NCBI GenBank assembly: GCA_963788215.1
Contig: CAWBFX010000003.1
Coordinates: 1-64,000 of the forward strand
From: AC-32 sp963788215
Lineage (GTDB): Bacteria; Actinomycetota; Thermoleophilia; Gaiellales; Gaiellaceae
Length of the DNA stretch: 64,000 bases
Direction: 5' to 3'
The notes beneath the pieces are model-generated. The model saw only the letters and a program-made list of their open reading frames with translations, was not told the DNA's origin and searched no databases. The position numbers were made by a program, and so were the translations under genes. Numbering within the stretch: the first letter of the stretch is position 1; each line of letters opens with the position of its first letter. Shown here piece by piece: positions 1-11,833 of the stretch.

Positions 1-2470
<2,470 letters not shown>

Positions 2471-2673
2471 GTGAAGAACACGTTAGATGTCGCTATGGAG
2501 TTTTCAAGGTGCGCGCCGGCACCCAAAGTCCGGCAGAAACCCGCTCGAGGCAGGTCTCTCAAAACTCAGCAGTGCTTTCGTTCGCCGAGGTCGACGTTCT
2601 TCTAGGCGAGCTCGTAACCGGACGTATTCATCACGGGCGAGCAGCCCACCGGAGTAAGAGCTCCGGTATCCCT
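2471..2673 (-). other. 16S-23S internal transcribed spacer, no tRNA
   Basis: A short spacer of about 200 nt. I looked for tRNA-Ile and tRNA-Ala (T-loop GGTTCGAAT type and acceptor arms) on the minus strand and found neither. It carries the 3' arm of the 16S processing stem at 2550-2575 (see the leader entry). A boxA-like element close to the 23S start at about 2499-2510 reads CCTTGAAAACTC on the minus strand, as expected for antitermination of rRNA transcription. Confidence 0.8.
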
Positions 2674-4222
<1,549 letters not shown>

Positions 4223-4560
4223 GTTGGTTTGCCTGACTCCAGAAGACTGACGGGTAGGCAAATCGTTCACTTCGAGCTTGTGCTCAAAGTTGTCTCCCTC
4301 CAACCGGGGGAACTTCCCCAGAAGAAGGGTGACGGGTTTTTTAAGGCCCCGCGCCTGAAAAACCAGACTCGGGGTCTCGGCGTGATCGCACTGCTGAGTT
4401 TTCAAAGACCTGCGCCACCGGCCGGCGCGTAAAAAAGCCTCCGACTCGCGCCAGAGGCCTCCATCTGCTCACGGAACTGTCGTATCCGTCTGCGTCCGAA
4501 GGCGCTCCTGGTCGAGTTACAGGGACGATCTCACACGCCGCCCTTTCGAGCGGCCTGGGC
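4223..4560 (-). other. rRNA leader with 16S processing stem and boxA
   Basis: This ~340-base gene-free stretch is the transcribed leader of the rRNA operon. Bases 4388-4402 (GCACTGCTGAGTTTT) are exactly complementary to 2561-2575 behind the 16S. After a 4-nt internal loop a further 7 bp (4407-4413 with 2550-2556) also pair. The two arms therefore bring the ends of pre-16S together for RNase III-type processing. The same segment on the minus strand contains CTTTGAAAACTC (4395-4406), a boxA-like antitermination element. An imperfect inverted repeat at 4334-4363 lies between boxA and the 16S. Confidence 0.75.
4432..4459 (-). terminator. Intrinsic terminator-like hairpin inside the rRNA leader
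   Basis: On the minus strand a GCCTC...GAGGC stem, extended by a T-G wobble and a G-C pair, is followed directly by six T residues (complement of AAAAAA at about 4432-4437). It would end transcripts arriving from tyrS. It also lies downstream of the putative rRNA promoter and just upstream of boxA, so rRNA transcripts would have to read through it. Confidence 0.55.
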
Positions 4561-4591
4561 ATGATAGCAGGACGGGCGCGAAGGGTGTCAA
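4561..4591 (-). promoter_or_regulatory. Putative rRNA promoter overlapping the tyrS stop codon
   Basis: The minus strand has a perfect -35 TTGACA (complement of 4586-4591) and a -10 TATCAT (complement of 4561-4566) preceded by TGC, an extended -10. The spacer is 19 nt, slightly long. The tyrS TGA stop lies inside the -35 hexamer. No better promoter was seen between here and the 16S. Confidence 0.6.
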
Positions 4592-5727
4592 GCGGCGCGG
4601 ATGCGCAGGAACTGGCGCTTTCCGGCCTGAATCACGTCGCCTGCGATCGAGGCGGTCTCGACGTCGTACGAGTCGAGCACGCGGCCGTCGGCACGCACGC
4701 CGCCCTGGTCGATCACGCGGCGCCAGTGGCTCGTCGACTGGCCGAACGTCTCCGAGAGGAGCGCCGGCAGATGGATGGTCGGCTCTGAGTGCTCCACCTC
4801 GGGCACCTCGTCCGGTGCCTGGCCCTCGCGCACGACGCGTGTGAAGTGCTGCTCGGCGGCGTCGGCAGCGGCGTCCCCCCACGCCCGGCGCACGATGAAG
4901 CGCGCGAGCTCGAGCTTCGCCTGGAACGGGTCGGCCGGGACGTCGTCGCGCTCCATCACCAGGCGGTACCACTGCTCGAGCAACGAGTCCGGGATCCGCA
5001 TCGCCTTGCCGAACTGCTGCTCGGGATCCTCCTTGAGGCCGATGTAGTTGCCGCGCGAGGCGCTCATTCCGGTGCCGTCCCATGAGTCGAGGTACTCGAC
5101 GGTGAGTGCGACCTGGGGCTCGAGGCCGTAGGCCTCCATCACGTCGCGGCCCATCAGCAGGTTGTAGAGCTGGTCGGTGCCGCCGAGCTCGACGTCGGCC
5201 TCGACGGCCACCGAGTCGTAGGCCTGCATCAGCGGGTAGAGCAGCTCCGAGACCGAGACCGGCTCCTTGGCCGCGAAGCGCTTGGCGAAGTCGTCGCGCT
5301 CGAGCATCCGCGCGACGGTCGTCGTCCGCGTCAGCCGCAGGATCTCGGCGAAGTCGAGCGTGCCGAGCCATTCGCTGTTGAAGCGGACCTCGGTCCGCTC
5401 GGGGTCGATGATCGTCGAGGCGTGCTCGAAGTAGCGCTGCGCGTTCGCGTCGATCACCTCGGGCTCGATCATCGGCCGCTCGGTCTTGCGGCCGGAAGGG
5501 TCGCCGATCCGGGTCGTGTAGTCGCCGACGATCAGGACACCGGTGTGGCCCTCGTCCTGGAACGCGCGCATCCGCTGGAGCGGAATCCCGTTCCCGAGCG
5601 TGACGTCTGGCGCGGTGACGTCGATCCCGAGCTTCACCCGCAGCGGCCGGCCCAGCGCCAACTTGCGCTCCAGGCCGCCCTCGGGCAGGACGTGCGCAGC
5701 GTTGCGAATTAGCTCAGATAGGGCCAT
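4588..5727 (-). CDS. tyrS: Tyrosyl-tRNA synthetase-like protein with degenerate HIGH/KMSKS motifs
   Basis: 379 aa, the usual TyrRS length, with the class-I catalytic fold, the family segment GDYTTRIGDPSGRKTE and a C-terminal S4-like RNA-binding region (last ~60 residues). TyrRS charges tRNA-Tyr with tyrosine in the cytosol. The class-I HIGH motif reads TLGN at residues 43-46, and KMSKS reads GMSAS at 220-224, so the first His and both Lys of the motifs are absent. The gene could be an active variant of its clade, or a paralogue that has lost or changed activity with the real TyrRS elsewhere. ATG start at 5727, 38 bp from the divergent PBP gene. The stop overlaps the rRNA promoter. Confidence 0.88.
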   Translation of the reverse strand: MALSELIRNAAHVLPEGGLERKLALGRPLRVKLGIDVTAPDVTLGNGIPLQRMRAFQDEGHTGVLIVGDYTTRIGDPSGRKTERPMIEPEVIDANAQRYFEHASTIIDPERTEVRFNSEWLGTLDFAEILRLTRTTTVARMLERDDFAKRFAAKEPVSVSELLYPLMQAYDSVAVEADVELGGTDQLYNLLMGRDVMEAYGLEPQVALTVEYLDSWDGTGMSASRGNYIGLKEDPEQQFGKAMRIPDSLLEQWYRLVMERDDVPADPFQAKLELARFIVRRAWGDAAADAAEQHFTRVVREGQAPDEVPEVEHSEPTIHLPALLSETFGQSTSHWRRVIDQGGVRADGRVLDSYDVETASIAGDVIQAGKRQFLRIRAA

Positions 5728-5736
5728 GAGCCCGGC

Positions 5737-5754
5737 GAGTCTAGCGCTAGACTC
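5737..5754. promoter_or_regulatory. Perfect 18-bp palindrome in the divergent tyrS/PBP gap
   Basis: GAGTCTAGCGCTAGACTC is a perfect palindrome filling half of the 38-bp gap between two divergent start codons. It contains two CTAG tetramers, which are rare in bacterial DNA. Symmetry and position suggest an operator shared by both genes, though no regulator is identified. Confidence 0.5.
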
Positions 5755-5765
5755 TGGCGCTTCTG

Positions 5766-8219
5766 GTGCCGCGTTCCGCCCAACAGCAGTCGCCTGCGAA
5801 GCCGCGGCGCAGGATCCGCAAGCTGCGGCTGCTCAGCCTCCTCCTGCTCCTGTTCCTGCTCGGGGGCGTGTCGTTCACCTTCGGGCTGATCACCGCGGTC
5901 GCGAGCGAGATCCCCTCGCTCGACCCGGGCCGGCTGCAGAAGCAGGAAGTCGACGGCTACATCTACGCGGCGGCCCCGCGGAACCGCGTGCTCGCGGTAC
6001 TGCGTGGGTCCGAGAGCCGCATCATCGACCCCCCGAACAAGATCTCGCCGCGGATCAAGCACGCGATCATCGCCGTCGAGGACAAGCGCTTCTACGAACA
6101 CGGCGGGGTCGACGTCCACGCGATCGTGCGCGCGCTCTGGGCCGACGTCCGAAACAAGAGTGTCGTCGAGGGCGGCTCGACGATCACGCAGCAGTTCATC
6201 AAGAACACCTACCTGCACAACGAGCAGTCGATCGGCCGGAAGCTCAAGGAGGCCGCGCTCGCCTGGCAGCTCTCGCAGCGCTGGTCGAAGGACCGGATCC
6301 TCACGGCCTACCTGAACACGATCTACTTCGGCAACGGCGCGTACGGGGTCGAACAGGCGGCTCGCACCTACTTCCACAAGACCGCGACCAACCTGAACTG
6401 GGCCGAGGCGGCGCTGCTGGCCGGCATCCCGAGCGACCCGACGCAGTTCGACCCGGTCGCGAACCCGAACGCGGCGAAGGCCCGCCGCGCGCTCGTCCTG
6501 CGCGACCTCTACGAGCAGGGGTACATCACGCACCGCGATTACGTGCGCGCCGACCGGCGTCCGCTGCCGCGCGCCGAGGACGTCCACCTGCCCGGCAAGC
6601 AGGGCCCCGCGCCGTACTTCACCAACTACGTCAAGCAGCAGCTCGTCGACCGCTACGGCTCGGGCCGCGTCTTCGGCGGCGGGCTGCGCGTCTACACGAC
6701 GATCGACCTGAACCTGCAGCGGATCGCGCGCCGGGCGATCACGCAGTGGCTTCCGGACCCGCACGGGCCCTCGGCCGCGCTCGTGGCGATCGACCCGCGC
6801 AACGGGAAGGTGCTCGCGATGATCGGCGGCAACAGCTACCGCAAGAGCCAGTTCAACCTCGCCGTCCAGGGCGAGCGGCAGCCGGGCTCGTCGTTCAAGC
6901 CCTTCGTGCTGGCGACCGCCCTCAAGCAGGGGATCTCGCCGGACTCCCAGTTCGTCTCCGGGCCGGTGCAGATCCCGCTCGGCGACAAGGTCTGGTACGT
7001 CCACAACTACGAGAACTCCGACCTCGGGCGGATCTCGCTCGTGGACGCGACCCAGTTCTCCGACAACACGGTGTACGCGCAGCTCACGCAGGTGGTCGGG
7101 CCGGGCGCGATCGTCCGGACGGCGAAGAGCCTCGGGATCACGAGCCCGCTGCAGAAGTACTTCGCCATCGGGCTCGGCGCAGAGGCGGTGAACCCGCTCG
7201 AGATGGCGCGTGCGTTCTCCGCCTTCGCGAACGGCGGTCGGCGGATCGACGGCGCAGCCTTCGGGAACCGCCCGCGGGCGGTCTCGCTGATCGAGAACGA
7301 GAAGAAGAAGATCGTCGACGACAACGTTCCGGTGCGCCGCCAGGTCTTGACCGCGAACACGTCGGCGATCGTGACCTCGCTCCTACAGAACGTGGTCAAG
7401 GGCGGCACCGGCGTGAAGGCCCAGCTGTCCGACGGCCGCGCCGTCGCCGGCAAGACGGGCACGACCGAGAACTACGGCGACGCGTGGTTCGTCGGGTACA
7501 CGCCGCAGCTCGTCACGGCTGTCTGGGTCGGCTACCCGACCACGCTGCGGCCGATGCTGACCGAATACCACGGCCAGCCGGTCGCGGGGGGCACGTACCC
7601 GGCCCTGATCTGGAAGAGCTTCATGGAGCAGGCGCTCCGCCACTTGAACGACGAGCCGGAGTCCTTCGCGCAGCCGTTGCTCCCCTACTCCGTGCCGCGT
7701 CTCGTCGTCTACCGCAACGGCAGGACGCAGCTCGACAACGGCAACTGCCACGCACCACGACAGCTGCTCTACTTCTCCGGCCGAGCGCCGGCCAGGACCG
7801 CGAACTGCAAGGTCAACGAGGTCGACGTGCCGCACGTCGTCGGCGACACGGTCGCGGAGGCGAACGCGCGACTCGCGTCGATGCCGCTCCGGCCGACCTA
7901 CGTCTACCAGCCGGCCAAGCCGCGGCAGAAGCTGGGGGTCGTGCTGCGCCAGTACCCCGCGAGGGGCACGCTCTCGTCGTACCAGAAGGTGACGCTCGTC
8001 CTGCCGAGAGCGATGCACGGCTCGGTGCCGAACGTGATCGGGCTGCGGCTCGCGCGGGCGGAGGCGCGGCTCGACCGGCTGCACCTCAAGTGGCAGGTTG
8101 GCGGCCATCCCTCGCCGGGCGCGAAGGTGATCTGGCAGAGCCCGAGCGCGCGGACCGCGGCGGACGACGGCCTGGTCGTCAGGCTCGCGGTGAAGACGGG
8201 GCAGCAGCGGCCCGGCTGA
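5766..8219 (+). CDS. Bifunctional class A penicillin-binding protein with two PASTA domains
   Basis: 817 aa peptidoglycan synthase. A basic N-terminus and one membrane anchor (about 21-45) are followed by the GT51 glycosyltransferase, with catalytic Glu in EDKRFYEHGG near residue 105 and the GGSTITQQ motif. The transpeptidase has SSFK near 375, SDN near 430 and KTGT near 562. Two C-terminal PASTA repeats (about 688-750 and 750-811) probably bind muropeptide or beta-lactam-like ligands. It polymerises and cross-links lipid II outside the membrane. The start is GTG at 5766. Its last 41 bp overlap the convergent glycosylase gene. All catalytic motifs look intact. Confidence 0.96.
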   Translation: MPRSAQQQSPAKPRRRIRKLRLLSLLLLLFLLGGVSFTFGLITAVASEIPSLDPGRLQKQEVDGYIYAAAPRNRVLAVLRGSESRIIDPPNKISPRIKHAIIAVEDKRFYEHGGVDVHAIVRALWADVRNKSVVEGGSTITQQFIKNTYLHNEQSIGRKLKEAALAWQLSQRWSKDRILTAYLNTIYFGNGAYGVEQAARTYFHKTATNLNWAEAALLAGIPSDPTQFDPVANPNAAKARRALVLRDLYEQGYITHRDYVRADRRPLPRAEDVHLPGKQGPAPYFTNYVKQQLVDRYGSGRVFGGGLRVYTTIDLNLQRIARRAITQWLPDPHGPSAALVAIDPRNGKVLAMIGGNSYRKSQFNLAVQGERQPGSSFKPFVLATALKQGISPDSQFVSGPVQIPLGDKVWYVHNYENSDLGRISLVDATQFSDNTVYAQLTQVVGPGAIVRTAKSLGITSPLQKYFAIGLGAEAVNPLEMARAFSAFANGGRRIDGAAFGNRPRAVSLIENEKKKIVDDNVPVRRQVLTANTSAIVTSLLQNVVKGGTGVKAQLSDGRAVAGKTGTTENYGDAWFVGYTPQLVTAVWVGYPTTLRPMLTEYHGQPVAGGTYPALIWKSFMEQALRHLNDEPESFAQPLLPYSVPRLVVYRNGRTQLDNGNCHAPRQLLYFSGRAPARTANCKVNEVDVPHVVGDTVAEANARLASMPLRPTYVYQPAKPRQKLGVVLRQYPARGTLSSYQKVTLVLPRAMHGSVPNVIGLRLARAEARLDRLHLKWQVGGHPSPGAKVIWQSPSARTAADDGLVVRLAVKTGQQRPG

Positions 8220-8790
8220 GGAAGCGCGAGCCGACCTCGGCGTAGCGCCACGGCAGGTCGGCGGCGCGCGTGATCCCGATGCGCGGTACGGCGATCGTCT
8301 CGACAGGCTCCTCGCGCTCTCTCAGCTCGAACGGCGGGCGATCGAGCCGTCGGCCGTCGAGCTCCTTCGTGATCCCGAGCGCCTGGCAGAGGCGGCCGGG
8401 GCCGCCGCAGAGGAGGCGCGGGTCGTCGAGCCCGCGGCGGGCGCGCATCGCGTCGAGCCCGTGCGTCGGCTCCAGAGCCCGGATCAGAGCCGCGCTGGCC
8501 ACACCCTCGCCTTCGCAGACGAGGTTGAGGCACCAGTGGATCCCGTACGAGCGGTAGACGTACGCGCGGCCGGGAGGGCCGAACATCGAGGCGTTGCGCG
8601 GCGTCCGGCCCCGGTAGCCGTGGCTGGCCGGGTCCTCCTGGTCGTACGCCTCGACCTCGACGATCCTGCCGCCGACGCCGTCGACGAGGAGCGTCGCGCC
8701 GATGAGCTCGGGCGCGACCTCGTGCACGCTCCGTGCGAAGAACTCAGGGCTGAGCACGAGCGTCGTAGTGGATGAGGGCGGGGACGGCAA
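8179..8790 (-). CDS. mpg: 3-methyladenine (alkyladenine) DNA glycosylase, AAG/MPG family
   Basis: Up to 203 aa. It carries the AAG-family signatures ARSVHEVAPELIGATLL, GRIVEVEAYDQEDPASHGYRG (with catalytic Glu) and MFGPPGRAYVYRSYGIHWCLN. It excises alkylated purines in base-excision repair. The ATG at 8790 overlaps the upstream MFS gene by 47 bp. An in-frame GTG at 8757, directly before LSPEFFARSV where family homology begins, would cut this to 14 bp and is the likelier start. The 3' end overlaps the PBP gene tail to tail. Confidence 0.92.
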   Translation of the reverse strand: MPSPPSSTTTLVLSPEFFARSVHEVAPELIGATLLVDGVGGRIVEVEAYDQEDPASHGYRGRTPRNASMFGPPGRAYVYRSYGIHWCLNLVCEGEGVASAALIRALEPTHGLDAMRARRGLDDPRLLCGGPGRLCQALGITKELDGRRLDRPPFELREREEPVETIAVPRIGITRAADLPWRYAEVGSRFLSRAAAAPSSPRA

Positions 8791-9997
8791 GGGCGACGAT
8801 GAAGGTACCCGCCACGCAGGCGAGTCCCCCGGAGACGATCGAGAAGCGCACGCTCGTCAGGGACGCGACCAGACCCGCCTCGACGTTGCCAAGGGCCGGA
8901 GTCGCCGCGACCTGGGCGAACTCGATCCCGGACACGCGGCCGCGGAGGTGGTCAGGCGTGACCGTCCAGAGGATCGTCCCGCGCAGGACGGCGCTGACGT
9001 TGTCGGCCGCTCCCGCGGCCGCGAGCATCAGGAGGGCGAGCCAGAGCGTCTCGTCCGAGAACCCGAAGGCCGCGATCGCAACGCCCCACACCGCCGCCGC
9101 GATCGCCACCACCAGGCCCTGGCGACGGACGTGCCTGATCCAGCCGGAGAGGACGGATGCCGCCAGCGCGCCGGCGTAGGGCGCCGCGTACAACAGGCCG
9201 AGGACGCCGGCCTTCCCGCCTGCGAGCGCGGGAAAGAGTGCGCGGGGCATCCCGAACAGCATTGCGTTCGAGTCGACGAGGAACATTCCGAGCAGAACCG
9301 GCTTCACGCGGACGAAGCGGAAGCCCTCCTTGATCGTGCGCAAGCTCGGCCGCGCCGCGTCGTGCAGCGGGCGCAGTGCAGGCAGCCGCCAGATCGACCA
9401 CAGTGACGCGGCAAAGGTGGCGGCGTCGAGCAGGTACGCGCCTTTCAGGCCGAGCACGGCGATCAGGAGGCCGCCGAGCGCAGGGCCGGCGACGTTCGTC
9501 GTGCTTCCGTAGACGTTCTCGATCGCGTTCGCCGTGAGCAGCTCGTGCGGCTCGACCAGGCGCGGGATCACCGTGTTCATGCCGGCGACTCCCAGCGAGA
9601 AGACGGACATCGCGAGAGTCGTGAGCACGTAGATCGCCCACACGCGGGGCTCCGGAAGCGCCGCGTTGGCGGCGAAGCCGACGGCGACGAGCGCGAGCAG
9701 CGTCTCCGTGATCAGCAGCATCCGGCGACGGTCGACGGCGTCCGCGATCGCCCCGCCCGCGATGGTCAGCGTCAGGAGCGGGAACAGCTCGCAAAGCGAG
9801 AGCAGGCCGACCTGGAGGGTCGAATGGGTCAGCTGGTAGAGCTGGTACGGAGCGGCGACGGCCGCGATCTCGCTGCCGAACGTGGAGATCGTCTGCCCGA
9901 TGAAGAGGCGGCGGAAGGCCGGGTAGCGGCGCAACGGCCCGAGGTCCACCGCCAGGCGGCGGACCAGCCCGGGCTCGCGGATCTCTGAGGGCTCCAA
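8744..9997 (-). CDS. MFS exporter (EntS-like, MFS_3 type)
   Basis: 417 aa with about 12 hydrophobic membrane segments and the MFS loop 2-3 motif AIADAVDRRRMLL. The pattern (FIGQTISTFGSEIAAVAAPYQ near the N-terminus, NTVIPRLVEPHELLTANAIEN mid-protein) matches the enterobactin-exporter/macrolide-efflux subgroup, which expels siderophores or drugs by proton antiport. The substrate cannot be told. The ORF begins with TTG at 9997, seven bases from the edge of the 165-bp repeat. There is no clear ribosome binding site, so an internal start (GTG near residue 17) is possible. Confidence 0.88.
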   Translation of the reverse strand: MEPSEIREPGLVRRLAVDLGPLRRYPAFRRLFIGQTISTFGSEIAAVAAPYQLYQLTHSTLQVGLLSLCELFPLLTLTIAGGAIADAVDRRRMLLITETLLALVAVGFAANAALPEPRVWAIYVLTTLAMSVFSLGVAGMNTVIPRLVEPHELLTANAIENVYGSTTNVAGPALGGLLIAVLGLKGAYLLDAATFAASLWSIWRLPALRPLHDAARPSLRTIKEGFRFVRVKPVLLGMFLVDSNAMLFGMPRALFPALAGGKAGVLGLLYAAPYAGALAASVLSGWIRHVRRQGLVVAIAAAVWGVAIAAFGFSDETLWLALLMLAAAGAADNVSAVLRGTILWTVTPDHLRGRVSGIEFAQVAATPALGNVEAGLVASLTSVRFSIVSGGLACVAGTFIVALAVPALIHYDARAQP

Positions 9998-10003
9998 CCG
10001 TTT

Positions 10004-10168
10004 AGGAGGGCTTGACGAAACCTGGACTGAGCCGCCGGGCCGCGCTGTCCGCCCCGAGGCCGCGTCCTCGGTCGGCCCAATAGCTATCCACTATTGGGCC
10101 TCCCTGCGTCCTTGCCTCGGAACGGCCATCGCACCCCGACGACGAGCAAGGTTCCGCCAATCCCTCCT
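10004..10168 (-). repeat. 165-bp structured repeat, copy 1
   Basis: Near-identical to 19473-19636. The ends are inverted repeats AGGAGGG/CCCTCCT. Inside are a 10-bp hairpin GGCCCAATAG-N7-CTATTGGGCC, a 6-bp hairpin CCGAGG/CCTCGG and a longer-range CGGAAC/GTTCCG pairing. The element starts exactly at the TAA stop of the leftward gene at 10168 and ends just before the MFS start. No ORF or transposase is inside. It could be a MITE/REP-like element, a 3'-UTR structure or a small RNA. Confidence 0.85.
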
Positions 10169-10524
10169 TAGAAGAGCTTCTCGGCGTCGTCCGGGCGTGC
10201 GGTCGCCTCGAGCAGGCGGCGGGCCCGGCGGCCGAGGTCGGCCAGGTCGACCTTGCCGGTCTGCGACTGCTCGGCCAGGCGCTCCGCGAGATCGAGCGCG
10301 TCGTCGAGCAGGGGCTTGGTCAGGGCGGCGCCCTGGCCCATGTCGGCGAGGATCGTGCGCTCGGTGCGCGACGCGACGATCGCCTCGCTGACGCCCTCGA
10401 CCCAGACGAGCGTTCTCCGGCCGTGGCCGCGCCGATCGTCGCGGATCGGCTCGATCGCGTAGATCTTGTCGGCGCGCGCGTACTTGCCGAAGCCGAGGAA
10501 GACCATCCGGGTGCCGTCTGCCAC
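10168..10524 (-). CDS. RemA/DUF370-like small regulator
   Basis: 118 aa from a GTG at 10524, or 112 aa from the ATG at 10506; the longer frame to 10620 adds an Arg/Pro-rich stretch that looks non-coding. The beginning FLGFGKYARADKIYAIEPI followed by RRTLVWVEGVSEAIVASRT resembles the small beta-barrel RemA/DUF370 fold, which in Bacillus is a DNA-binding activator of matrix genes. The second half (DLAERLAEQSQTGK onward) is a predicted helical extension not typical of RemA. A GATAAT hexamer lies just upstream of the GTG. The stop codon coincides with the repeat edge. The family call is moderate. Confidence 0.7.
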   Translation of the reverse strand: MADGTRMVFLGFGKYARADKIYAIEPIRDDRRGHGRRTLVWVEGVSEAIVASRTERTILADMGQGAALTKPLLDDALDLAERLAEQSQTGKVDLADLGRRARRLLEATARPDDAEKLF

Positions 10525-10714
10525 GCGCTGATTATCCCTGCTCGCGCCGACGTTCCGCGGGCGGGCGGCGACACCGGCTCGCACCCCCACCCAACAAGGG
10601 CGGGGTTGACTGCCCGCCACCCTCGTGGGTGACGCTACCGCGATTCGGCGCGCGGGTTTGTCACGGGAGCGCGCCGACTGTGTGTCGATTCCTCCACAGC
10701 GGCGCGCGTTGGCG

Positions 10715-11833
10715 CTACAGCGCCGCGCGGAGCGTCTCGACGACGCGTTCCTGGTCTTCGGGCTCGAGCTGCGGGTAGAACGGCAGCGCGAGCGTCCGCG
10801 AGGCGATCTCTTCCGCGACGGGGCACACGCCCTCGGCGAAGCCGTACGTCTCGCGCATGTACGGCTGCAGGTGGACGCACGGCACGTACTCCGCGGTGCC
10901 GATCCCCTGCGCGCGCAGTTCCGCCATCACGCGGGCGCGGTCGACGTCCGCCGGCAACGCGACCACGTACACGAACCACGACCGCTTGTGGTCGGCGTCG
11001 TCGGCACAGAGCAGCTCGACGTCCACGTCCGCGAGCAGCTCGCCGTAGCGTCGAGCCGCCTGCGAGCGCAGCTCCAGGAGCCGGTCGAGCTTCTCGAGCT
11101 GGCCGATCCCGATCGCCGCCTGCACGTCGGTCCAGCGGTAGTTCCAGCCGACCCGAACGTGGTGGAACCAGGCGCCGCCGGCGTACTCGCGACCCTGGTT
11201 GCGGAGGCTGCGGACGAGCTGCCATTCCTCCTCCGAGTGGGTGAAAACCACGCCGCCCTCGCCGGTCGCGAGCTGCTTGTTCGGGTAGAAGCCGAACACC
11301 CCCGACGGCCCCTGCGACCCGATCGGACGGCCCTTGTACTCCGCGCCGAGAGCCTCGGCCGCGTCCTCGATCAGGGCAAGGTTGTGACGCTCACAGATCG
11401 CCCGGATCTCGTCGAGCTCGCAGGGGTAGCCGAACATGTCGACCGTGACGACGGCCTTCGTGCGCTCCGTGATCGCCGCTTCGACAGCGGCCGGATCGAG
11501 GTTCCAGGTGCGTCGATCGACATCCGCGAAGACCGGTGTCGCCCCCTCGAAGATGAAGCAGTTCGCGCTCGCGGCGAACGAGATCGGCGACGTGATCGCC
11601 TCGTCGCCGGGGCCGAGGCCGGCGCTTCGCGCAAGCATGTGCAAGCCGGCCGTGCCGCTCGAGACGGCCGCGACGTAGGGCGCACCGATCCGCTCGGCGA
11701 CCAGCTCCTCGAAGCGGTCGATCGTCGGCCCGAGCGAGAGCCGCCCGGAGCGCAGCACCTCGAGGACGAGCTCCTCCTCCCGCTCGTCCAAGAGCGGACG
11801 CGCGAGCGGTATCTCCCGCAGGCCCGTGCTCAA
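10715..11833 (-). CDS. DegT/DnrJ/EryC1/StrS-family PLP aminotransferase
   Basis: 372 aa. The N-terminal segment PLLDEREEELVLEVLRSGRLS, the cofactor/sugar-site region SSGTAGLHMLARSAGLGPGDE, and the PLP-lysine segment GFYPNKQLATGEGG identify a sugar-nucleotide 3- or 4-aminotransferase of the DegT superfamily, normally used for amino-sugar synthesis of surface glycans or glycosides. The start is taken as TTG at 11833, which shares TTGA with the ilvE stop and would couple translation. No sugar-nucleotide genes are nearby, so the substrate is unknown. The 190 bp downstream holds only small GC hairpins without a T-tract. Confidence 0.9.
   Translation of the reverse strand: MSTGLREIPLARPLLDEREEELVLEVLRSGRLSLGPTIDRFEELVAERIGAPYVAAVSSGTAGLHMLARSAGLGPGDEAITSPISFAASANCFIFEGATPVFADVDRRTWNLDPAAVEAAITERTKAVVTVDMFGYPCELDEIRAICERHNLALIEDAAEALGAEYKGRPIGSQGPSGVFGFYPNKQLATGEGGVVFTHSEEEWQLVRSLRNQGREYAGGAWFHHVRVGWNYRWTDVQAAIGIGQLEKLDRLLELRSQAARRYGELLADVDVELLCADDADHKRSWFVYVVALPADVDRARVMAELRAQGIGTAEYVPCVHLQPYMRETYGFAEGVCPVAEEIASRTLALPFYPQLEPEDQERVVETLRAAL

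Noticed and set aside
2471..2673. tRNA-Ile or tRNA-Ala in the rRNA spacer
   Set aside because: No T-arm, acceptor pairing or anticodon loop could be found on either strand.
4334..4363. GGTTTTT...AAAAACC inverted repeat in the rRNA leader as a terminator
   Set aside because: No run of T after the stem on either strand; it lies between boxA and 16S where termination would be harmful; probably leader structure.
5543..8245. 900-aa plus-strand frame and 431-aa minus-strand frame over the PBP gene
   Set aside because: Arg/Gly/Pro-rich shadow frames caused by high GC; the 817-aa PBP frame carries all motifs.
10588..10630. GGCGGG/CCCGCC and CACCC/GGGTG hairpins after the DegT-family gene as an intrinsic terminator
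   Set aside because: Short GC stems without a T-tract, indistinguishable from background in this composition.
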